Shown: in pieces, positions 33,318-38,499 of the stretch
How positions within the stretch are numbered: the stretch's first letter is position 1
How the letters are laid out: each line of letters begins with the position of its first letter
Assembly (NCBI GenBank): GCA_030041435.1
Contig: JASHNW010000128.1
Location: 1 to 38,499 of the forward strand
Reading direction: 5' to 3'
Source of the DNA: Acidobacteriaceae bacterium
Lineage (GTDB): Bacteria > Acidobacteriota > Terriglobia > Terriglobales > Acidobacteriaceae
DNA: 38,499 nt
Made by a program: the position numbers and the translations under genes
Notes under the pieces: generated by a model
Seen by the model: the letters and a program-made list of their open reading frames with translations, nothing else
Databases searched by the model: none
Told to the model about the DNA's origin: nothing

Positions 33318-33446
33318 TCAGTGATCCTTCGCCACCACCGAAAGGTCCTGGTTGTCCGCATCCGACGGATGACCATGCGTGGCCCACAGGAGGCCTGCCA
33401 GGAAGATGAGCAGAAACGCCAGGATGATACCCATCACTTCGGCCAT
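33318..33446 (-). CDS. Micro-membrane protein A (42 aa), LWATHG family
   Basis: The ATG at 33446 has GGGGGAAAGAGG upstream. The product is MAEVMGIILAFLLIFLAGL, then LWATHG, then a polar tail containing SDADNQDLS. It shares the helix-LWATHG-acidic tail layout and similar length with the protein encoded at 33044-33187, 130 bp downstream on the same strand. A longer frame to 33602 covers the intergenic region and lacks a ribosome site. Tandem paralogous single-pass peptides suggest subunits of one membrane complex; the partner is not known. Confidence 0.7.
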   Translation of the reverse strand: MAEVMGIILAFLLIFLAGLLWATHGHPSDADNQDLSVVAKDH

Positions 33447-33605
33447 ATCCTCTTTCCCCCGGGCTGCATTCTGCGCCTTCCCAGCCCTTCCGGCGGCCGA
33501 TTTGATTACCCCGCAGGGTACGCAGGTAACATTTTTTGTTGCCAAAGCATCCAAAATATGGTTACCATCGCGCTGCTCGTTCGCTCCGCAGATCGGAGAC
33601 ACGCC

Positions 33606-34136
33606 ATGAATCGCTGCTCGATGCTGTTCGCAGTGGCCTTGTTGTCTGCCGTAATCGCCTCACCCGCCCCGGCGCAGGATCCCACCTCAGGCCTCGGCAG
33701 CCATACCGGCAACTTCTTTGCGGAATTCTCCGCAGCCAACCTCGGGCAGGGCAGCGGATTCATCTCCGGTGCCAGTGCCGGAGGTTACTTCCAGGGCCGC
33801 CTCCTGGGCATGGTGCTCCGCGCCACCGCTGCCCCCGGCGGCGACAGCTTCCACGTCTACAGCGCCGTGCTCGGGCCCCGCATCGCCTTCGATCTGCCGA
33901 TGGTCAAGCCTTTCCTCGAGGCGGGCGGCGGCATCGGCCACAGCAGCTACTACAATCCTGCCGGAGACTTCTCCCGCGCATGGGGTCCCGCGTGGCAGGT
34001 CGACGCCGGCGTCGAGCATAGCCTCCTGCCCTGGGTCAACTGGCGCATCCTCGAAGTCGCCTACGGCCACATCGACGTCGGCTCGGGCATCGCCCCCACC
34101 ATCGTCAGCTCTGGCCTCACCCTCCACCTTTGGTAA
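33606..34136 (+). CDS. Exported beta-barrel protein (outer-membrane type)
   Basis: The product is 176 aa with a CGGAGA ribosome site 8 bases before the ATG and a signal peptide (MLFAVALLSAVIASPAPA-Q). The mature protein alternates polar and apolar residues in short strands: FFAEFSAANLGQGSGF, GAGGYFQ-like turns, MVLRATAAPGGDSFHVYSAVLGPRI, and a C-terminal GLTLHLW ending in an aromatic residue. This fits an eight-stranded OmpA/OmpW-like barrel. Its role is unknown. It is divergent from the micro-membrane genes, so the shared region 33447-33605 holds both promoters. Confidence 0.75.
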   Translation: MNRCSMLFAVALLSAVIASPAPAQDPTSGLGSHTGNFFAEFSAANLGQGSGFISGASAGGYFQGRLLGMVLRATAAPGGDSFHVYSAVLGPRIAFDLPMVKPFLEAGGGIGHSSYYNPAGDFSRAWGPAWQVDAGVEHSLLPWVNWRILEVAYGHIDVGSGIAPTIVSSGLTLHLW

Positions 34137-34159
34137 GCCGGGTAGACAAAGCGATTCTA

Positions 34160-34428
34160 AGAGGCTGTTATTAACTTTCCCACGACCGGCGCTGGGAGCC
34201 CATTTTTCTCAGTTCGAGGAGCGAGGAGCGACGCATACCGGATGTCTGCGAGCGACGAGCGACGAAGAAATGAGGAAAATGGGCCCCAGCCCGCAGGGTT
34301 GCGGGGCAAATCGGGCCATACTTCATTCTCGCCCTCGACAGTGGACCCGCCACAGCCTTCGGGCTCGGCTTCGTCTGGCCCGATTTTCCCTCGCAACGCC
34401 GGCCGCGCGAAAGTTAATAACAGCCTCT
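34160..34428. repeat. MITE-like inverted-repeat element, copy 1 (269 bp)
   Basis: The ends are AGAGGCTGTTATTAACTTTC and its exact complement, 20 bp perfect and extending imperfectly through ..CGGCCGGCG. The interior is self-complementary: CTGGGAGCCCATTTTTC near the left pairs with GAAAATGGGCCCCAG, and TTGCGGGGCAAATCGGGCC pairs with GGCCCGATTTTCCCTCGCAA. Nothing in it codes convincingly. The right flank begins TA and the left flank reads AA, so a TA duplication is possible but imperfect. Any RNA read through it would fold into a long hairpin. It sits just before the hepT stop, between two convergent genes. Confidence 0.8.
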
Positions 34429-34465
34429 AGGCTGGAGCCGACGCGGCACCGCGCCCGAAAGCGAT

Positions 34466-34839
34466 TCAGGGTGCCGGTCGTCTCTCCAGCATGGCAATGG
34501 CCTCCTCCAGCTTGCTCCTCAACTGGGGAATATCCCGTTCGACCACCTTCCAGACGACATCCGGATCGATTGTGAAGTATCCATGAGTGAGCTGGTTGCG
34601 CATCGCGTAAATCGCGGCAAATGGGATGTCAGGGAATTTGCTCGCCGCATCGGGGACGATTTCAAGGAGCTTCCTTGACGCTTCGCCGAGAATCTCGATG
34701 TTACGAATGACGCCATCCTGAAGCAGCCGGTCCGAAAGAAAGCTGTCGCGTTCTTACCCCGTATGTACTGCTGAATCTGCCCGACGGCGTCCAGCATATG
34801 GCCCAGGTAATCGCGCTCCCTCGGGGCATGTTGGCTCAT
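34466..34839 (-). pseudogene. hepT: HepT (HEPN) toxin, single-base frameshift
   Basis: The N-terminal 34 codons (start ATG 34839: SQHAPRERDYLGHMLDAVGQIQQYIRGKNATAF) are HepT-like. At the TTTCTTT run (34735-34741) one base is missing, and the frame then leads to unrelated sequence. Restoring one T gives a full 124-aa HepT ending at the TGA 34466-34468. That restored frame contains DRLLQDGVIRNIEILGEASRK and the RX4HXY signature (RNQLTHGY) with its Tyr AMP-acceptor. HepT is a HEPN RNase-type toxin neutralised by MntA. Either the gene is inactivated or the assembly has a homopolymer error. It overlaps mntA by ATGA. Confidence 0.85.
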
Positions 34840-35126
34840 ACGGGCACGGCTTCTGCAAGCACCTTGTCGCGAAAAGATTCGGGCAGAAACTTCGGCGTTC
34901 GCAGGTCTACCTTCACCCCCACCGTCGCTTCCAGCTCTATCTGTAGCCTGGCAAGATCCAGCAGGCTGGTCTCCGGCGTGGGATCGACCAGCAGATCCAG
35001 ATCGCTGTCGTCGCCATCCTCACCATGCACGACCGAACCAAACAGACGCGGATTCGCCATCCCGGAGTTGAGTACCATCCGGCGGATAGCGTCGCGATGC
35101 CGGGCTACAACCTCGGACGGTCTCAT
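34836..35126 (-). CDS. mntA: MntA-type nucleotidyltransferase antitoxin
   Basis: The ATG at 35126 gives 96 aa; a longer open frame upstream (to 35258) runs into hemL and is not conserved. The minimal nucleotidyltransferase motif is complete: LFGSVVHGEDGDDSDLDLLVD has GSxxxG and the D-x-D metal pair, with VKVDLRTPK giving the third acidic residue. MntA AMPylates HepT on the Tyr of its RX4HXY motif. The antitoxin comes first here and overlaps hepT by four bases. The antitoxin is intact while the toxin is frameshifted, the harmless combination. Confidence 0.9.
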   Translation of the reverse strand: MRPSEVVARHRDAIRRMVLNSGMANPRLFGSVVHGEDGDDSDLDLLVDPTPETSLLDLARLQIELEATVGVKVDLRTPKFLPESFRDKVLAEAVPV

Positions 35127-35208
35127 GGACGCGATTCTACCCCCAATCCCGCGGCCTGCCACCCGCGACAACGAACGAGATTGCCAGCCTGGAAAAGGTA
35201 CATCGGGC

Positions 35209-36504
35209 TCACTGCGCCTGAAACGCCCCCCGAGCCGCCGCAATCGTCCGCTCCACATCCTCCTCAGTGTGCGCTGTGCTCATAAACGCCGCCTCGAACT
35301 GCGACGGCGGCAGCCACACCCCCGCCTCCAGCATGGCCCGATGAAAGCCCCCAAAGCGCTGCGTGTCGCTCTTCGCCGCCTCCTTGTAATTCGTCACCGG
35401 CCCCTCGCTGAAGAACCACGTCCACATCGCCCCCACGCGATTCGTCGCCATCGCAATCCCCGCCTGCGCCGCCGCGCCCGCCACCCCCTCGGCCACCGCC
35501 GCGCTCAGCCTCTCCAGCCGCGCATACACCTCGTCCTCATGCTTCTGCAAATAGCCGACCGTCGCCAGCCCCGCCGCCATCGCCAGCGGATTCCCGCTCA
35601 GCGTTCCCGCCTGGTACACCGGCCCCAGCGGCGCCAGCTGATCCATGAACACCCGCTTGCCCCCGAAAACCCCCACCGGCAGCCCCCCGCCCACAACCTT
35701 GCCCAGCGTCACCAGGTCGGGATCGATCCCGTACAGCGCGCACGCTCCGCCCAGCGCCACGCGGAATCCCGTCATCACCTCGTCGACGATCAGCAGCGCG
35801 CCGTTCTTTTGCGTAACCCTCCGCAGCCCCTGCAAATACCCTGGCGCCGGCGGAATGCACCCCGCATTCCCCACCACCGGCTCCACAATCACGCACGCAA
35901 TCTCCCCCGGATGCGCCTCAAAAGCTGCCTCCACCGCTGCCAGGTCGTTAAACGGCAGAGCCAGCGTCAGCTGGGCAATCTCTTCCGGCACGCCCGCCGA
36001 CCCCGGAATCCCAAACGTCGCCACACCCGACCCCGCCTTCACCAGCAGCCCGTCCGCGTGCCCGTGATAGCACCCCTCGAACTTGACGATGATTTTGCGC
36101 CCCGTCGCCCCTCGCGCCACCCGGATCGCCGACATGGTCGCCTCGGTCCCCGAGCTCACAAACCGCAGCTTCTCGATTGCGGGGTAGCAAGCAACAATCC
36201 GCTCCGCCAGATCCCCCTCCGCCGCCGTCGACGCCCCAAAGCTCGCGCTCCGCGCCGCCGCCTCCCGGATCGCCTCCACCACCGGTGGAAACGCATGCCC
36301 CAGGATCATCGGCCCCCACGACCCGAAGTAGTCGATGTACCGGTTGCCGTCCGCGTCCCACAGATACGCGCCCTCGGCCCGCTCCACGAACGGTGGCTCA
36401 CCGCCCACCGCCCGGAACGCCCGCACCGGCGAGTTCACCCCGCCCGGAAAAAGCTTCTCCGCCCGCGCAGCCAGCGCCTGCGAACGCCTCATGTCTCTCG
36501 CCAT
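35209..36504 (-). CDS. hemL: Glutamate-1-semialdehyde 2,1-aminomutase
   Basis: The product is 431 aa from ATG 36504; ATG 36492 is the next option, and the frame upstream of 36504 is the repetitive leader. This PLP enzyme converts glutamate-1-semialdehyde to 5-aminolevulinate in the C5 heme pathway. Signatures: [17 protein letters not shown] at the N terminus, [17 protein letters not shown] (PLP phosphate loop), [30 protein letters not shown], and the lysine in [13 protein letters not shown]. Its promoter region is shared head to head with galU. Confidence 0.96.
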   Translation of the reverse strand: MARDMRRSQALAARAEKLFPGGVNSPVRAFRAVGGEPPFVERAEGAYLWDADGNRYIDYFGSWGPMILGHAFPPVVEAIREAAARSASFGASTAAEGDLAERIVACYPAIEKLRFVSSGTEATMSAIRVARGATGRKIIVKFEGCYHGHADGLLVKAGSGVATFGIPGSAGVPEEIAQLTLALPFNDLAAVEAAFEAHPGEIACVIVEPVVGNAGCIPPAPGYLQGLRRVTQKNGALLIVDEVMTGFRVALGGACALYGIDPDLVTLGKVVGGGLPVGVFGGKRVFMDQLAPLGPVYQAGTLSGNPLAMAAGLATVGYLQKHEDEVYARLERLSAAVAEGVAGAAAQAGIAMATNRVGAMWTWFFSEGPVTNYKEAAKSDTQRFGGFHRAMLEAGVWLPPSQFEAAFMSTAHTEEDVERTIAAARGAFQAQ

Positions 36505-36521
36505 GCACCCAGTATAGGAGC

Positions 36522-36562
36522 GTGCCCTGAGCCCTGAACCCTGTGCCCTGAGCTCTGTTCCC
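36522..36562. repeat. Two-unit 21-bp tandem repeat ahead of hemL
   Basis: GTGCCCTGAG recurs at 36522-36531 and 36543-36552 within units GTGCCCTGAGCCCTGAACCCT and GTGCCCTGAGCTCTGTTCCC. CCTGA-type sub-repeats are also visible. It lies in the hemL leader, 18 bases before its ATG, on the opposite strand. Its length could vary by slippage. Confidence 0.5.
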
Positions 36563-36665
36563 GCCATCTTCACCTGCAAACACTCGCATCCAATCCACTT
36601 CTCCTTGTAGAATGCCCGGTCACGCTGCTGATCGTAAATCCACGGAAGGAAACCAGAATCTGTCC

Positions 36666-37541
36666 ATGCCCGCCAAAGTGCGCAAAGCCGTTTTTCCCGC
36701 CGCCGGCTTCGGAACCCGCTTCCTGCCCGCCACCAAGTCCATTCCCAAAGAAATGCTGGCGCTCGTCGACAAGCCCCTCATCCAGTACGGCGTCGAAGAA
36801 GCCCTCGCCGCCGGCTGCGACCAGATCATCGTCGTCACCGCCCGCGACAAGGCCGCCATCGAGGACCACTTCGACACCAGCTATGAGCTTGAAGCCATGC
36901 TCGAGCGCCGCGGCAAGACCGACCTGCTCGCCCTCGTGCGCCAGGTCTCCTGCATGACCCAGCTGGCCACGATCCGCCAGAAGGAAGCCATGGGCCTCGG
37001 CCACGCCGTCCTCATGGCCCGCGAACTGGTCGGCGACGAGCCCTTCGCCGTCATCCTCCCCGACGATGTCATTGACGCTCCCACCCCATGCCTGAAGCAG
37101 ATGGTCGACATCTTCGACCAGGTCCACTCCTCCATCCTCGCCACCCAGGTCGTCGAGGGCCCCGCCATCTCCGCCTACGGCGTTCTCGACGGCGCCCACG
37201 TCCCCTCCAACCCGCGCCTCTTCGATGTCACCGGCTTGGTCGAGAAGCCCAGGCCCGCCGAAGCGCCCTCGAAAAACGCCATCATCGGCCGCTACATCCT
37301 CACCCCGAAGGTCTTCGACCTGCTCGAGCACACCCCCCTCGGCGCCGGCGGCGAACTCCAGCTCACCGACGGCATCAAAGGCCTGCTCCAGACCGAAAAG
37401 GTCTACGGCTACAGCTTCGAAGGCACCCGCCACGACGCCGGCGACAAATTCGGCATGCTCAAGGCCACGGTCGAGTTCGCCCTCAAGCGCGACGACCTCG
37501 GCCCGGCCTTCCGCGAATACCTGAAATCCCTGAAGCTTTAG
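36666..37541 (+). CDS. galU: UTP-glucose-1-phosphate uridylyltransferase
   Basis: The product is 291 aa from ATG 36666, with GGAAGGA 15 bases upstream. An earlier ATG at 36612 lies inside the TAGAAT -10 (36608-36613) and is not usable. It makes UDP-glucose from UTP and glucose-1-phosphate for envelope polysaccharides and glycogen or trehalose. Signatures: [27 protein letters not shown] (nucleotide loop), [48 protein letters not shown], and the C-terminal [21 protein letters not shown]. It is a stand-alone gene, divergent from hemL. Confidence 0.96.
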   Translation: MPAKVRKAVFPAAGFGTRFLPATKSIPKEMLALVDKPLIQYGVEEALAAGCDQIIVVTARDKAAIEDHFDTSYELEAMLERRGKTDLLALVRQVSCMTQLATIRQKEAMGLGHAVLMARELVGDEPFAVILPDDVIDAPTPCLKQMVDIFDQVHSSILATQVVEGPAISAYGVLDGAHVPSNPRLFDVTGLVEKPRPAEAPSKNAIIGRYILTPKVFDLLEHTPLGAGGELQLTDGIKGLLQTEKVYGYSFEGTRHDAGDKFGMLKATVEFALKRDDLGPAFREYLKSLKL

Positions 37542-37950
37542 CGTCCTGTCTCACAAGTTCGTTCGAGAATCGTCGGTTGGTTTTGTACCAGGCTACGACT
37601 TCACAGTCCGCGAAGAATGCGGGGTGCCCCATCCGAGCCGGTGTTGCTCGGGTGGGTGTAGCAGGCGCCCCACTAAGGCTGGTTTTGCCTGGGAGGGTAC
37701 GCGCGCATAGCGCGCCGGGAGGCCCGTTTCGCCCCGATCCTTTGCTTTCAACAGGTTTACGCCGCAGCAACCAAGGTTACTCCCGCAGGAACCACACACA
37801 GGCCGTTTCGCCTCTTAGCCACTTTGTCTTCAACATGTTTACCCGCGTAAACACGTAAACGCCTGTGTTGGCGCGGTCTCCGGCTGTATGGCGCTGATTG
37901 TATTCACGTTCCCGCAGAGTTACCGCCCGGTAACTCTGCAGCTCCCGTCT
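37542..37950. other. 409-bp non-coding stretch rich in hairpins and short repeats
   Basis: No reading frame is convincing. It holds two diverged direct repeats (37721-37760 and 37801-37842, core TTTCGCC...TTCAACAxGTTTAC), a GTTTAC-CCGC-GTAAAC palindrome (37837-37852), and a strong 11-bp hairpin GCAGAGTTACC-GCCC-GGTAACTCTGC (37914-37939). GGGGTGCCCCA with GAGCC/GCTC arms (near 37620-37660) makes another. It lies between galU and a MITE copy, and reads as accumulated mobile or repeat debris. Confidence 0.55.
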
Positions 37951-38303
37951 AGAGGCTGTTATTAACTTTCGCGCGGCCGGCGCTGGGAGCCCATTTTTCG
38001 CAGTTCGAGGAGCGAGGAGCGACAGATACCGGGTGTATCTTAGCGACGAGCGGCGACGAAATGGGGAAAATGGGCCCCAGCCCTCTGGGTTGCGGGGCAT
38101 ATCGGGCCATACTTCATTTTCGCCCTCGACGGTGGGCCCGCCACAGCCTTCGGGCTCGGCTTCGTCTTCACCCCACGAACAAAAACCTGTTCGCGGGGAC
38201 CCCGGTTCTGGCCCGATTTTCCCTCGCAATGGGGTCCCCGGTGCGCCAGTTTTTGGCGCACTGGGGCGGAACGCCGGCCGCGCGAAAGTTAATAACAGCC
38301 TCT
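37951..38303. repeat. MITE-like inverted-repeat element, copy 2 (353 bp)
   Basis: This has 32-bp perfect terminal inverted repeats (AGAGGCTGTTATTAACTTTC continuing GCGCGGCCGGCG). The interior matches copy 1 but carries about 80 extra bases between the TTCGTC and CGGAACGCCGG segments. That extra part has its own hairpins: CACGAACAAAAACCTGTTCG and GCGCCAGTTTTTGGCGC. Both flanks read TA next to GAGGC, consistent with insertion at TA. Its right end supplies part of the stop codon of the IS481-family transposase. Confidence 0.85.
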
Positions 38304-38499
38304 AGATGTGGAGGCTCAAGAGGTTGTTCCGATTCATGCCGGAGCGAGAAGCTGGTGTGTTGAGTTTAAGACTGGCATGGGGTCTGTGGAAGTTGTAGTC
38401 ATGCAGCCATGGATCGAGGAGCAGTTCTCGTTCGACTGAGTTCTGGTAAGAGCGGGCATAGGCCCACTCTCTGAGGGCGGTCTGGATGAACCGTTCGGC
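38302..38499 (-). CDS. IS481-family transposase, C-terminal fragment (runs out of window)
   Basis: Read on the minus strand, 65 codons are open to the window edge. They start AERFIQTALREWAYARSYQN, continue DPWLHDYNFHRPHASL, and end SRSGMNRNNLLSLHI. This is the classic end of IS481-type integrase-core transposases, and the Glu of AERF is the third DDE residue. The stop TAG (38302-38304) straddles the junction with the MITE at 38303. The rest of the gene lies beyond 38499, so whether the element is complete is unknown. Confidence 0.85.
   Translation of the reverse strand, partial: AERFIQTALREWAYARSYQNSVERELLLDPWLHDYNFHRPHASLKLNTPASRSGMNRNNLLSLHI

Noticed and set aside
34160-34428. Short plus-strand frame within MITE copy 1 as a gene
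   Set aside because: The interior is self-complementary DNA, and the same frame is broken differently in copy 2.
34798-36537. A 579-codon plus-strand frame across mntA and hemL
   Set aside because: It is Arg/Pro/His-rich shadow coding over two well-identified minus-strand genes.
36612-36665. ATG 36612 as the galU start
   Set aside because: It overlaps the TAGAAT -10 hexamer and adds a tail not found in GalU.
34160-38303. Repeats as a CRISPR array
   Set aside because: There are only two or three long inverted-repeat elements, no regular short direct repeats with spacers and no cas genes.

Overview
The window is GC-rich, gene-dense bacterial chromosome. A didermal, soil-dwelling Acidobacteriota (Terriglobia-like) is the best guess. 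This is inferred from the gene mix: TonB-type secreted proteins, a GH28 polygalacturonase, an exported GH42 beta-galactosidase, a heme A synthase, a TldD/PmbA pair and an outer-membrane barrel protein. No rRNA or tRNA is present to confirm it.

Layout. (1) 1-6035 is an accessory/defence block: the 3' end of an Rhs gene with a papain-like C-terminal toxin and a membrane-anchored candidate immunity protein; an IS110-family element of IS1111 type with a long non-coding end downstream of its transposase; and a compact EcoRII-like operon (cytosine methyltransferase, EcoRII endonuclease, Vsr repair nuclease) led by a 44-bp palindrome. (2) 6086-19717 is mainly housekeeping and carbohydrate metabolism: a TonB-C protein, murQ, an isoprenylcysteine-type methyltransferase, a GT4 glycosyltransferase, a large secreted protein, a Lys-rich exported protein, ctaA, an M24-fold protein without its Asp metal ligands, GH42, a UvrC-like protein without nuclease domains, and pmbA. 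(3) 19718-21133 is a small oppositely oriented island (RelE/HigB-type toxin, Xre antitoxin, PD-(D/E)XK nuclease-like protein) lying between pmbA and tldD. (4) 21134-27732 carries tldD, a polyhistidine micro-peptide gene, a DinB/YfiT-like protein, a 532-aa PD-(D/E)XK protein, a two-domain VOC protein and a polygalacturonase. (5) 27781-34136 is an ion-homeostasis cluster: a PRC-barrel-like protein, then marR-clc-clc, all preceded by copies of ATCGTAnTACGAT; two tandem paralogous micro-membrane proteins (42 and 47 aa); and an exported barrel protein. (6) 34160-38499 holds two copies of a hairpin-rich inverted-repeat element (MITE-like), a HepT-MntA toxin-antitoxin pair with a frameshifted hepT, hemL, galU, a hairpin-rich gap and the end of an IS481-family transposase.

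The most interesting candidates are the operator-linked marR/ClC/PRC cluster with its two micro-membrane proteins, the TA-plus-nuclease island between tldD and pmbA, the Rhs toxin-immunity pair, the palindrome-led EcoRII module, and the MITE family whose ends supply stop codons to neighbouring genes. Several genes also have -10 hexamers so close to the start codon that leaderless or near-leaderless mRNAs are likely.
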